A stretch of DNA of 64,000 nt from Phytoseiulus persimilis (lineage: Eukaryota; Arthropoda; Arachnida; Mesostigmata; Phytoseiidae). Shown piece after piece: positions 50,981 through 62,764 of this stretch; positions within the stretch are counted from its first letter, which is position 1; every line of letters begins with the position of its first letter. The translations under genes were made by a program, and so were the position numbers. The stretch lies in the NCBI GenBank assembly GCA_037576195.1, contig CM075102.1:48418745-48482744 (forward strand), in the 5' to 3' direction. The notes under the pieces were generated by a model that saw only the letters and a program-made list of their open reading frames with translations, had not been told where the DNA came from and made no database searches.

Positions 50981-53900
50981 ATGGCGGGACTCCTCGGAAT
51001 CTTTGGTTTCAACGAGGTCCTAAATGTTCCCGAAGAACATTCCGATTGTCACGTAGTCATCGACGGTTCAAACCTCCAATACTTCTGCGAGAAGAAATAT
51101 GCGCTCTCGAATCTTCCGGATTACGAAGAAGCTGTGAGGAACCTCTTCCAGGTCCTCCTAGATGCGAATATCACTCCGCATGTATTTTTCGATGGGCCTT
51201 CAAAGGGTAGGAAGAGAAATTACAAATTTATAATTGAGATTGTCCTGCCTTCTTGTCGTTAACCATGTTTCACGCTATTCGCACAGGCGACCGGTACAAA
51301 TGGGACAGAAGTAGGAGACGTCGCCACAAGCGCTTGGAAATTTTAGTTCACCAAACTAGTTCTTCCTATAAGTTCGAGTACCCCTTGCCAACGTCGATCC
51401 AAGAAATTTTCCGAGATGTCATCCATTCCCTCGGAATACGATCGATCCAGGTATGGCCCGATTCAGTTCTGTCGAGCAACCCCAGCTGGGTCTGCCTGTG
51501 CTGTAGTTCTCAGAGTAAGAACGAATTCTCGCTTCAATTCCAAGGTTTCCGACAAACGAGACTACACTCTCGAGATGGTCTCGCATGCCAGATACTTGAA
51601 CGCATTCCTGATTTCCGGGAACACGAAGTTCTTCCTCGAAGACATACCGCGGGGATTCGTTTGCGTGGACGGTAGGGGGGTCACAATGACTGAACACAGC
51701 TCGAGATGCATTCTGAGGACCTTCAAGTTCAAGAAATTCAGTCAGCTGATCGGTTTGGGTGAGTCTACTCGGAGGTTTGCTAGCTCGGGTCAATCGAATT
51801 TCCCTTTAGAATTCATAACTGAATCAGGGGTTGTTGCAGAGAAATCTCCGAATCGATATGCAGTCATCATGTGGGGAGTCGCTTTGTTCCATCAGAAAAC
51901 GTTCAACTTGTTCACGGACCCATTCTTTAACCACGAAGGCCCACGTGCGGAGCACTATCCATATGGTTATAGATCCTGGATGGGGAGCCTTCTCACGGAA
52001 ACGTGTCGAAAGTAAGTCTGCCAGGGCTGATTTTTGAACGATGAGAGTATTTCTCGTGGTTGGAAAATCGAAATTTAGTCGTGGCTCCTATATTTAAAAC
52101 TCATTTCACGGGTTTGTCGGGTGAAAACACTGGCGGCCAGAAGCATGTGAAGAATCATTCATATTGAATATTTCGTCGGGCCTAAATCGACCTATCAGGA
52201 TGAGTAAACATTGGGAAACAACCGGCAAGACACCTGGGTGTTCCTGGCACCCTCCGGGATGGGAGCGAGGTGTGGGAAGAGGAAACAAATCCAACAAGCG
52301 GGGAGCAGGACATCGTTCTTGGCCGCTCGAAATCATTACATACAAAACTGATTCCCTCGTAATAGGGAACACCGTCTCCCGTTTCCGAAAGCAGCTGGCA
52401 GCTGACATCAAGAAGACCTCTGTGGGCTCAATCGCCGAACGAGGATGATGCGTGCCAGTCAGCTCGAGTAATGTCAAAAAATCAGAATTCCCGGACTCGG
52501 ATTAGTAGTTAACATCTGATTCATTCAATCGCCTGCCCAACAAGAACGTAGTCAGGGCTCTCGTATGACTCAAGTATCGTTCCAACCAGCCTCGATGAGG
52601 ACTCTATGAGTTCTCCTCCCTCTGTATCCTATTATCCCCGTTAGATATTCACCCTTAGGGTAACCGACTCATTTGCTGGGGAAGCATCTTGTCAATAAGG
52701 CGCCATCGAGGACGAACGCAAACCGCTGGAATCGCGAAGTTGTTTGGCAGTCGAGATTTTATTCGTCAAGAGGCCGTCGTGGGTTCGGCATCGCGGTTCA
52801 CGAGCCGGGATGATTGAAAGCTCGAAGCTCCCAGCACACTTGGAACAGGTTGAAACTATCCCATGATTTGTCATTCCAACGCTTAGCCCAGGGGGGACAT
52901 CCCGAGGAACAATCGAGGACGCTATACAGAATGCCCCGATCCAAACCGAACGGTGGGGGTGCTCTTACTCGGGTTCCTCCGCCATGGAACACCGATCTTA
53001 CGCTAGATACCTGGCTTCCATCCATCTTCCAGCGGCTGACCTCATAAGCTCTTCTTGCCTCCTGACAAGAGACTGACAATGAGTCGGGAGGCTGTGATCC
53101 TGACAGCTGTCGAATCAATCCGGAATTCTACCTCTCTGAGAGGTGCGTAGTGAGTCCCTGGATCTTCGTATGTTCGATGTTTGCTCGCCCTCGGCTCTCA
53201 TTCTGAACGGTGCCGGTACCGCAGAGCTGTCTCAACCGTTTCATCCGGGGTCTTTATCGAATCGGCCGCTTTTTGTCCGAGGATCGGAACAACAGTGCTT
53301 GATCGGGTACAAATTTCATTGTATTGAACCATGACTCATCCATCCGATTTCGATGATGTTTCACCTGATGCTCAAACATCAGGTTCCAGGCTGTGAACAA
53401 GACCGTCGGGTGTGATGTTGGGAACGAGACCAAAAGGGTCTCGGCACTTCTAGCCTTTGATCGGGGATCCGAACGAAATCATTTGGGTCGGGCTCCCCAT
53501 CCAGAAGGGAAACATTATGTCCACTCAGCGGGCCCAAAGCCGCCTCGATTTTCTCAATAATAATAATAGCGATTTATTCGCGGATTTTCCGCAGTTCATA
53601 GTAACTCTTTAGCGATCTCGTTGATCGCTCTGTTCTCAAAGTATGTGCATTTTAGGATGTGATGGCGGGTAATTCTGTTTTTGCCGCAGTATTCACAGAT
53701 ACATAGCTCATTGCGTTCTACGTAAAAGTCCTAGTTTGTACAGATTTTGTTGTGGAAGCCATGGTAAGTAGTTCGGCATATGAAAGCTCGGTTTTTCCTA
53801 TTCGCGAGTTTCCACCCTTCTCCGCAGAACGCTGGTCCCTCGGTGAACTCGTCTATGTCGAACTCGGCTCTTTTGCGTTCGATATCTTCCGCGTATTCCC

Positions 53901-56900
53901 TCCACGCGGATTCGCTGAAGCTGTATCCCAGCTCCTTCAGACTTCCACATAGGGTCTTCTCCTTCGTCAGTGCTAGGACGAAGGTGTTCGATGTGTGCTT
54001 GCTCAGTCCAAGGGTTGATTTGAGGAACAGGAGTTTGCATCTGTCAAGGTTTTCAGGACTACTTTTGGCGAGTTTGGTGCAGATGCAGTCCATTCCATAC
54101 CTGATGATGGGCATGACCTTTATCTCGAATATTTTCAAGGCAGTGGTCAGGGAAAGTTTTTGTAGGTTTCCGAGGCATACGATCGTCGTTGCGGTTCGTG
54201 TGCGGAGTTGGTCTACATGGTCGCCGAATCCGAGAGCCGGTTGCATCGTGATCCCGAGGTATTTGAAGCTCTGGATGAATTCTATCGGGGTTCTGTTTAT
54301 GTACAGCCTGGTTTTCCCGATGGCTCCTGCTTTGCGGAGTTTCAGGGCTTTGGTCTTTCCTGTGTTGATGACCGTTTCGTTTTCATCGCACCAGATTGAG
54401 AGAGCCGACAGTGCTTTCTGCAACTCATCCACGTTGTCTGAGGCGATAACAAGATCATCGGCGTACATTTTAACGAAGACTTTTCTTCGTTCGAGTCTAG
54501 CGAGCAAGCTATTGATGAAGAGTACGAAGAGCGGGGGGATATTGAGTCGCCCTGCGCGACGCCTTTGTATTGGATCACCGGATTGCTGAGGTCGGCTCCG
54601 TTGTCGATGATGAGTTCGTTCGGTTGGAGTATCGAGCTAAGGATGGTGAGGGTCTTCCCTTTGATGTCGAATTTCTCCGCTGCGGTCTGTAGAAGTCCCC
54701 TTCTGCTAACGTTGTCGAATGCGGCCTTAAAGTCGACGAACACTGCGAAGGTGGGGTCTTTGTTTGAGTCCGTGTATTCGATGAGGGCTTGGATCGCTTG
54801 TTCGCAGGATCGATGCGGAAGGAAGCCATGTTGGTGCTGGGAGATCTTCGGCAGGCAGTGTAGCGTCAGGCGGTTCGACAGCGTGTTCGTGAACGCTTTA
54901 TAGATGTGGGAAGCCAGGCTGATACATCTATAGTTGCTTGCGTCTTCAGGGGAGCCTTTGCCTTTGAAGATCGGTTTAACATGAGCGACGCGCCAGGTGG
55001 ATCTCAATAGCATGGAATATCTTCTTGACTGATGAGAACCGAGCGGGACTCGGAAATTTCAGATTCCCATATCTCCGTTATCCGGGGGAGTTCAGAGCTC
55101 ATAAAGTGGGTATCGGAAGGCTCGCGAACCCAGCTTTCCGACGCTCCCTTTAGAGTTTTCCACGAGGAGTTTGAATGCCTCCAAAATGAGCTACTCCGAA
55201 GTGGATGTTCCCACCCACTTGCCTGAGGTTGACAACTCGCCAGTTTGTGTTGTATCAGGCCCGCCTTCATTGCGAGCACAATGCGATGGACGGATCGAGG
55301 AAATGCTTGGCGAGTCGAGGTGGAAAAACTAAAAAACTGTCGATGGTGATCCTGAGTTCATCGAAGTTCGTGCTCGAACTCCACAATGATTGACGGTGAC
55401 AGACTCCAAGCCACACACAGAGGAATCGGCATCGAGCAAGAAGAAAACACGCTCGGTAGCCTCCGACGGTTCTGTTCATTCAAATTAGAGTATTGAGATC
55501 GACCCCGGAATCACCCCCCGAGACCGCAGGAGTATGGTCAGATCGATTCCGAAACCCCGCGTTCGTAATATGTATGAATAGACCTTCCGATACGGGACAC
55601 GATTTGTCTACCTAGAGCTCCTGCGGCGAGCGATTGTGGCAAGAAACTAAGATGTCATCCGAGATCGCTGAATACAAGGAACGGCGCATCGGTCTACAAA
55701 ACACCCTCGGAGCGGAGGGTGAAGAACCAGGAACTCACGACTCCAACAGATCAAGGTGACCGGCCTAACCGGTGGGGTCTGGGTAGACGATTCCGGGATA
55801 CATCGGACCATACATTTTGGAGTCCGAGCAGGTGAATCCGGGGTCGACCTCAGTACTCATCCGCCGACAGTTCTGACAGTTGAGAGGCGAGAATGGACAG
55901 AACCGCCGGAGACCACCGGATGTGTTCTTCTTTTGGCTCGAGTTCAATTCCTCCGTGTGTGTTTCGGCTCATAACATGATTTTCCCAGGCTTGGGGCCTG
56001 TCAACACCGATTTTTTTTGAGTTAGTGCATGAAACCCGAATAATTGACGACAGTTTTCTAGTTCTTTCGCCTTGAATTCCCAAACATGTCCTCGATACAT
56101 ATCGCAATGTATTCGCTCGATCGTACGCACTCGTGATTCCCATCCGTATTTCGTCTCTGCTCGTGCCACTGTCCCACCCTTGGTGCTTTTACAACGCATG
56201 CCGTGAATTCACGGGGAGGCATATCGACAGAGTCTCGAAGTCGAGCGGAGTTGAGCACGTTGGAACCTGGGCGCTTGAGAATGACAGCTCGAATCCCTCC
56301 AGAGTCGTGAAGAGTGATGAGATCGTGTGAGTTCCGCAGCAAACTTGATCAAAACTGAGTACATGGTGCAACGATGCAGAAACACACTATTCATCAATAT
56401 TCATTTGAACACAGCATGAGCACCCTGCAATACCAGAGAGCTCCCATCACAACCTGAGAATTCGTCCACCTCAGACAATGAGAACGGATTCGACTTGGAA
56501 TATCAAAATGTTGAGTTGCGTTGAGCTCGATTTGTATCCAAGGTCCAGAGCATACCGGTGTTCGAATGAAGCATGTTGTAGGCGACTTAATCTGGCTCAG
56601 CGATGCTACGGCGGTCATTTCTCGATACTTTCGAGTCCATACTGAGAGACCGCTGCGCGGCAACGATGCCGACGGGAACGCTGAGGCGAATTAGCGCTCT
56701 CAGAGAAAGTTTCATGAAGCGTTGGGCTGAGGCAAGTTAGAAGTCCGCGGGGTGACTGATGCAGTTGAAGCTCTTGATTGAGTTCAAGAGCATTCTGAGC
56801 TCCGCCTTCGCCAAGTATACTTCGTCGCACCCGAGAATATGCTCGGAGACGGATTCAGAAGCTACTGCAGTGATTCGAACATCATCGGTTATCGCGGTGG

Positions 56901-59900
56901 AAGCCGGGAACGACATGAAGCGCGGAGGAGGCCGACAATCGCGGAAAGGCCAAAAATCGAGGTTTCGGCGATTTCCGCGACTCCCGCGATTTTCTTTCAG
57001 CACTACTCATGAGCTTTGATCGTTCAGATAAAGGAAATATTAGCATTTGAAATTTCTGAATCTCGCGCGGTCTTCATCGGTCCGAGAGATGTTCCATGGT
57101 CATAAAAATAGATCGAAGCGGCTTGGAACGCGCTGACAGGGCCTAATGTGTTCTCCGTGGGTGGGAGAACACAACCTATTGGGTCGGGTACCCGACCCAA
57201 TAGACTCCATCCGAATTCCAGGCCAAAGACCGAACGTGCCGGAAAACGGTCGAGACTCTTCGATTCCCCAATCATGAAGAGCCCTCGCATCCTGCTGCTG
57301 ACCAAATCGAAGGTCAGCCCTGGCCGGAACTTTTCAAATAAGTTTGGTTCATCGCTGCAGTTCGAGTGGTCCTCAACCATGACATTGGGGAGGTGAAGGT
57401 TCCTGTCGTTCGTTCCATGTTCAAAGGCGGAATGGGTGGACGCGTCAGATGTGGAGTGGATCGGACCTTGGTTCGAGCTCCTTCCGAGACATTCCTCAGC
57501 ATCCACGTCGGTCGAGAGTCCCCTCCGTGAACTTAGTCCCTCTGGAAACACGCTATTTACGTATGACAAGACCCGTCGAAGATTCCTTTGGGATGAGGAC
57601 AGGAAGCGATGACTGCTCCTGAGATCGGGAAATCTCTTGAACAACCCCCCCCCCCCCCCCCCCCCCCCCACACCCTCCCCCGTCAACTCTCACCTGAGCC
57701 ATGAGTATGCTTCTCTTCCAGACTTCCCCAATTGAAGCTTCTACAATTTTTCCTCGAGCACACCCGCAGCGAGGCTGAGGAGATCATTCGTGGACAGGTG
57801 TGTCTTACAGCCCACAGCGCAGAGCTTGTCTTCGTCCGACCATATCACATTGAGATGTCATCTTTTTGCAGTTGTTTGCCGGCGAGCGCAAAGAAGCCAT
57901 GCTCCTGTTCGAACAGAGCATCGCGGCGCAGCTAATTGAGCCAAACGACGTTTTCGAGAGGCTGGAAGGACAAATCAAGAACGGGGAGTTCTGTGACGAG
58001 GACCTCCCTCAGTGGTTCCTCCGCCACTTGACGGTCGAGGTAAATTGGATTCGGATCCTATCCGGCTGATTTGTGTATCGGCCTCGAGCCCTCAGGCTGG
58101 ATGAGTCGAGATCATCTCGGGAAATCTTGTATTTTGCAGTGTAAGCTCATACCTGGGGTGATGGACATATTAACAAATAAGTGCCACCACCTGATGTCTT
58201 CTCTGGAAGATTTCAAAAAGGCTTCCGTGAATCGAACCACACTTCGTCTCCGACGCATCATGTATGGGATCCTTTTCGCGGAAATGGACATCAATGACAA
58301 CGTGAGGGTTACTGGTGAGTCAGTGGGTCATTGAGTAGAATACAGGCTCCATCCTTTCGTGGAAAATCTCAGAAAATCATTCTTTGGTGTTCTTTCAGAG
58401 CTCGATCGTGTGGGCGACCAATTGATAGAGACTGATCGATCTCCAATATGGTATCTGTGGAGTCTAGGAAATAGATCCGAGACTCATACGTTGCCAGGCT
58501 TGAAGAAGATGGCGTGTTTGCCGGAAACCGAGCGTTTGAAGCTATTTCTGCTAAGCATGTGTGAGCGCAGCACCGCGACTCGGTTTGACTGTAACGAGAC
58601 GTTTTCACATCGGACACTACAAACTCCCAAAATAATAGCTGTTGCCACGATCTACAATGACTCCGTTTGCAGGCTTTCAGGATGCTTGGTGTCGGCAGCT
58701 CGGCTCCGGAAATACTGTTTTCGTCCTGGCGATCTTGAGATACTGGATAGTTGCCAATGAAGACGTAGGAAAGAGAGACCTGCTACGAGTTCTGCTGACG
58801 GTGTTAGCTGTCGAACAAAAGTGAGTTCACCGAGATTCTTCGGTGGGTTTGATACCCTCCCATGTGAGGTTTCAAGCACCGAATGTGAGAGCTCGGGATC
58901 GGCGAGATCGATGGGTCTACAGGGTGGTCGAATTAGATTTTTCCTTTTGTTTCCTTTTGCAATCTTCGTTCTGCTGTTATTCCAAGCCCAGTTAGCGGAT
59001 TTCGAAAACAATTTTTCTTGCAATTGCTTGTGTTGTTTTCCACTCCATTGAAGACGCAGATCAACGAAAAGTGGCGATTTTCTTTTCTCCCCCCCCCCCC
59101 CCCCGATCTCGCTCGGTCTGATGTGGAGAGGTCTCTATCCGACAAGAAGTGCCCAGTGTTACTAGCATCCTGCCCTTAACTCGAAAGAACCAACCAGCCG
59201 GAACATGGAAACCAGTTCGCTTCTGGTGTCTTCGCCGATGACCGACCAACGCTGCAAAGGTTGAATTTTGACGAGAAGCCAGGAAATGTCTAGTCGGCTT
59301 CATGGAAGAGAGATAGGCAGCTTGAGCATGCGATTTGTGCCCGGAAAGCAGTTTTTGAAAAGTTAGGGAGCCCGTCAAGCTCTCCGGTGAAGGTTAAGTC
59401 GTTCCGCGGCAGACCCCCCCCCTTGTGGCGACATTTCCATGTTCCGGCTCGTTTGGTCTTCCCAGCCTAGAAACGATAGTGGTCACAACGGGCACTTCTT
59501 CTCAGACAGACATCCCTCCACATCACATCGAGCGAGCTCAGCTGCGCTGCCGGGAAATGGGCGAGCCCTCTGAAAATGAGGGAAGGAGAAATCGCCACTT
59601 TCTTGAAATATACTTCTGAAACTAAACGAAAAAAAGCCCGGTATCCGCCCGCTGGGTTCGGAATAACGGCTGAAAGGAAAATGGCGAAAAAACCTCGACC
59701 TAATTCTAGCACACTGCATCCGCATCGCAGGTATTCGAGACCGGGTCACATATTCGAGAGGCCTGTCACGCTGAAGGAGCACGCGTGTTCAGATCTCGGA
59801 ATACGCTTCGATCCGGCCAGCGTATCGAATGTGCAGAGATCATTCGCATGTCTGCATCCACTCGCGCTGCTGCACAATGTTACGCTTTTCGGAAGAACAT

Positions 59901-60160
59901 TGCACAGACTCTTCATGCAGCCTCTTGGTGTGAACGCGGATGCCATCGAGACCATCACCAGCGAAGTGGTTTTCTTCTATGTCCACAAACTAACTCAACG
60001 TCTGGACTGTGAGGAGTTGGAAGATCTCATTTCGCGTCAGATGGACGAGATGAGTCGTAGAAACTTCAGCGAGGCAGTGGATTCTATTTGGGATGAAGAG
60101 GCTCTCAACAAAGGCCGGAGAATCGTACGCGGCTTCCGTGGAGACGACAGACGTTCCTGA
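50981..60160 (+). CDS. Asteroid (ASTE1) homologue with degenerate XPG-type nuclease site, nine coding exons
   Basis: Exons 50981-51206, 51287-51450, 51545-51758, 51840-52011, 57722-57797, 57872-58039, 58140-58314, 58673-58820 and 59731-60160 give 1773 nt, 590 aa, all phases matched. The N-terminal XPG-like part starts MAGLLGIFGF and keeps Asp28 (VVIDG) and Asp71 (FFDG). The XPG-I part (SDKRDYTLEMVSHARYLNAF, ISGNTKFF) aligns with the EAD..SSDSDF block of animal ASTE1 but lacks those acidic residues, and GND is replaced near VIMWGVALFHQ. The C-terminal half (LPQWFLRHLTVECKLIPGVM, then RRIMYGILFAEM, AILRYWIVANEDVGKRDLL) follows the ASTE1 alpha-helical region, with matching order. The family acts in DNA end processing or signalling; catalytic loss suggests a non-enzymatic role (inference). 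The ATG follows an acceptor (TTGCAG), so a 5' untranslated exon exists upstream. The exon-3 acceptor (CCAAG|GTT) is the least certain join. Intron 4 is 5.7 kb and holds a LINE. Confidence 0.88.
53560..55013 (-). pseudogene. 5'-truncated LINE, nearly intact reverse transcriptase, inside an asteroid intron
   Basis: The minus strand runs from 55013: AHVKPIFKGKGSPEDASNYR, VFVDFKAAFDNVSRRGLL (motif A), GVAQGDSISP (motif B). A one-base indel in the G6 run at 54533-54538 then shifts frame, and it continues with KMYADDLVIASDNV (motif C). An in-frame TAG sits at 53733-53731; beyond it the frame continues to the knuckle CICEYCGKNRITRHHILKC and stops near 53605. The 3' end carries (TAT)n (plus strand AATAATAATAATAG at 53556). 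It is antisense to the host gene. Only two breaks, so relatively young. Different lineage from the LINE at 47.5 kb. Confidence 0.9.
55494..55560 (+). repeat. 45-bp minisatellite family, partial copy
   Basis: About 1.4 units: GATCGACCCCGGAATCACC, then GGAGTATGGTCAGATCGA, matching the array at 25.7 kb. Confidence 0.7.
55770..55860 (-). repeat. 45-bp minisatellite family, two diverged units
   Basis: On the minus strand the segment reads GTCGACCCCGGATTCACC, then GGACTCCAAAATGTATGGTC, the same order as the 25.7-kb array. Confidence 0.6.
57176..57203. repeat. Perfect 28-bp palindrome
   Basis: CTATTGGGTCGGGT is followed immediately by its exact reverse complement with no spacer. It lies in intron 4 of the asteroid gene. 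Confidence 0.95.
57645..57669 (+). repeat. (C)25 homopolymer tract
   Basis: 25 consecutive C residues about 50 bp upstream of the acceptor of asteroid exon 5. A second C run of 16 is at 59089-59104 in intron 8. Confidence 0.95.
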
Positions 60161-60525
60161 TCATCACATGGGCTTCTTGGATAATGATGGTTCTGCGAGT
60201 AGGGGTTCTCTCCTGTTGCGCCGATTTCATGTGACGAGTCCTAGATTCGAGGACTGATTGACAACACCGTTCGAATGACAAGAATCTCAGCCATGTTATT
60301 CTTCCACTATCAACTGATTATCTCGAACATCATCGTCTTCCTTGTCTAGGGTCGTGTGTGGGATTGAATTTACATACAAATGAGTGAGAGGCTTGCTGTT
60401 GACTGACTCCCGTGACAGCGAATCTTTCCGTTACCATTCTCCGCTTCGGGTGACGAACGACAAGCTCCGTAAACTCGCTCGTTGTCAGCCGAAGTCAGGC
60501 ATAATCATGATTTATGATCTATACA
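60161..60525. other. Downstream of asteroid, no features
   Basis: About 360 bp, presumably 3' untranslated plus flank. No AATAAA was found. Confidence 0.5.
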
Positions 60526-60633
60526 CAGTAAAACCTCGATTATATCAACCTCCATTAAATCCACCTCGATTACATCAACCTCCATTATATCAACTCGCGA
60601 TCAGATCAATTCAAGACGGTAAAAACCCCAATT

Positions 60634-60821
60634 CAGTACAACCTCGATTATTTCAACTTTGATTATTTCAACCTTTCGCATTTCAACCTCGATTATTTCA
60701 ACTCTGTGGAACAGGCCGAAGGATGTCGACGTGGGTGATTTTGTCATCTCTCGATTATTTCAACTTTCGATTATTTCAACTTTTTTTGCATCAATTAGTT
60801 GAAATAATCGAGGTCGTACTG
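60634..60821. mobile_element. 188-bp pogo-type MITE nested in the Tigger left end
   Basis: Both termini read CAGTAC(A/G)ACCTCGATTATTT plus CAAC: 24-bp inverted repeats with one mismatch. Internal copies of CTCGATTATTTCAAC repeat four or more times. The ATTTC version of the TIR differs from the ATATC version of the host element. TA flanks the right side only. Confidence 0.75.
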
Positions 60822-61159
60822 TATTTGAAAAGCTCACTCTCTATTAAATCCAGCTCGCTGAAAGGCAGCGTTTTGGAGGAAGTCAACTTCGATGAGGCTA
60901 ACAGATGGAACCAACGTGTATTCATTCTTCGGTCAGAAGAATTTTGAAAAGTCCGGAATCGAATCATTGACTGCTGAGAATAAGACTGATGATCAAACAA
61001 GCATTTCGATGTCGATGAGACGGGATCCAATTTCCGCGCTCAGATATGCCCACAGCAATTCGACAGCTCAGACTGTGAGTGAGATTCCACCGCAGCGTAC
61101 GCTCTTGCTTCCACCGTATTGACGATGCTTCTGATTTCTCGACCGAACTTTCCCGATAT

Positions 61160-62764
61160 TCACTCGGCAACGTTGCTTGGGGCTGATCCGTCCATTGCCA
61201 ACGCTGCAGCGCGGAGACGTGCCAATCGGGACAAATCCAAAGGCTCGCACTCAGTGGTGTTCTCCAACCATTGCAGGGCAACGACGAATGCCATGACCGT
61301 TTCCGCGGCTGTTGGCCGAGAGGTATTCGGAGAAAGAAGAGGTGATGCTTCTTCATCTCCTGATTCTCCCGAACCGTGAGGCTCTTCTTGTTCCGTGACC
61401 GTAGGAATAATTTCCTCATCGGTGAGGTAGTGCGAACTTTCCAACGCAAAATCGCAATCCAACCATTCTGAAAGATTGGGACTGTCGCAGTCCTCGAAGC
61501 CTCGGATGTCGGGAAGTCGTTCCCCGAAGGCTCCGACCTCGAGGGAAGCTGGTTCTGCGGCGCAAGCTGACTGAGTGCCCGTGAGCGTATTCCAAGCGTT
61601 ACACAGAGTAGTGGGCTTCACGGACTCCCAAGCTTGTGCCAACATGAAACAGACATCTCTGATGTTGATGCTCTTCATTAAATTCCGCATTGCGTCGATG
61701 TCATCACGATCATCTGACAAGAGTAATTTGAGTAATAACTGCTTCCGGTACAACCGTTTTAGTGACGCATTAACCCCTTGGTCCATGGGCTGCAAAACAG
61801 CTGTTACATTCGGAGGCAGAAAGATACTGGTGAACTTCCCGATTTCCCTTTCGAGAGACTCTTTCTGGGGATATGACGGCGCATTGTCTAAGAGCAGAAG
61901 TACTTTCCCATCTTTCCCCAGAACTTCCTGGAACGCTCTCACGTCGGGAAGGAGAGTGTGATCATACCATTCCCTGAAGATGTCACTCGTCATCCGGGCC
62001 TTCTTCTGGCCCTTGTAAACCACTGGAACACTCGTTCCCCGGAAGCATCTCGGATTCTGTGATTTCTCAATAACGAACATTGGAATTTTATGATTCCCAG
62101 TCATGTTAGCGCACACCATGGCAGTGATCCGCTCCTTGCTACTTTTGTGCCCTGGAACGGATTGTTCTCGACGAGATGCCTCTTCAGATGCCAGGGATTT
62201 GCTTGCCAACGCTTTGTAGAACAGTCCAGTTCCATCTGCGTTGAAGACAAGATCAGGATCATACCCCTCAGATGCTACGAACGCTCTGAAGTCGTTTCCA
62301 AATGACTCAGCTGCTTCTGCGTTCGCAGAAATTCTTTCACCTTCGAGTCCCCGTTGGCGTACCCCATGTCGTTGCTTGAACTTTTCCAACCAACCCTGGC
62401 TCGCCTTGAAACTTGGGTCTCCTCCGAGTCGTTGATTCAGGCTCAATGCTTTCTCACAGATAACATAGCCCGACACAGGGAATCCAAGCGTCCGTTTCTG
62501 TTCGAACCACATAATCAAGGCCGCATCCAGAACTTCATTCTCAGGTTTCTTCATAGCCTTAGCATTGGCGCGACCACGATGTTCGTTTACTGCTTCCGCG
62601 TCATTCTTCATGCTTTGCGCATCCTTCTTCATTCGCGACATGGCAGAAACGGAGACATTGTACCTCGTGGCTAGGACTCCAACCTCTGTGCCTTCTTGCA
62701 GGGATTGGATGAAGGCCAATTTATCTTGAAGGCTCAGTGCCGTTCCGGGCTTTCTTTGAGACAT
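61160..62764 (-). CDS. Tigger/pogo-family transposase, uninterrupted
   Basis: The ATG at 62764 opens MSQRKPGTALSLQDKLAFIQ; 534 aa to the stop at 61160. The frame is open for 67 more codons upstream, but the downstream ATG begins at the usual helix-turn-helix start. Order: psq/CENP-B N-terminal HTH (about 10-55, LSLQDKLAFIQSLQEG ... VSVSAMSRMKKDAQ), second HTH (Tc5 type, about 80-145, VICEKALSLNQRL ... GWLEKFKQRHGVRQR), DDE_1 catalytic core with Asp in VFNADGTGLFYK, Asp in LLLLDNAPSYP and Asp in LQPMDQGVNASLKRLYRK, the last two 35 residues apart (DDD type). The C-terminal 130 residues are acidic and less conserved. It cuts and pastes DNA at TA sites (family knowledge). All three catalytic Asp are present and no stop or frameshift is seen. 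Either a recently active element or a domesticated gene; the flanking TIRs favour the former. Confidence 0.93.
   Translation of the reverse strand: MSQRKPGTALSLQDKLAFIQSLQEGTEVGVLATRYNVSVSAMSRMKKDAQSMKNDAEAVNEHRGRANAKAMKKPENEVLDAALIMWFEQKRTLGFPVSGYVICEKALSLNQRLGGDPSFKASQGWLEKFKQRHGVRQRGLEGERISANAEAAESFGNDFRAFVASEGYDPDLVFNADGTGLFYKALASKSLASEEASRREQSVPGHKSSKERITAMVCANMTGNHKIPMFVIEKSQNPRCFRGTSVPVVYKGQKKARMTSDIFREWYDHTLLPDVRAFQEVLGKDGKVLLLLDNAPSYPQKESLEREIGKFTSIFLPPNVTAVLQPMDQGVNASLKRLYRKQLLLKLLLSDDRDDIDAMRNLMKSINIRDVCFMLAQAWESVKPTTLCNAWNTLTGTQSACAAEPASLEVGAFGERLPDIRGFEDCDSPNLSEWLDCDFALESSHYLTDEEIIPTVTEQEEPHGSGESGDEEASPLLSPNTSRPTAAETVMAFVVALQWLENTTECEPLDLSRLARLRAAALAMDGSAPSNVAE

Noticed and set aside
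55004..55279. Minus-strand frame abutting the LINE, considered as its upstream coding part
   Set aside because: No endonuclease or reverse-transcriptase motifs; similarity to LINE protein begins only at 55013, so the element is 5'-truncated there.
58359..58760. 133-codon frame between asteroid exons 7 and 8
   Set aside because: Exons 7 and 8 join directly in phase (G|GC) over this segment, and homology to ASTE1 continues across the join; this frame is intronic.
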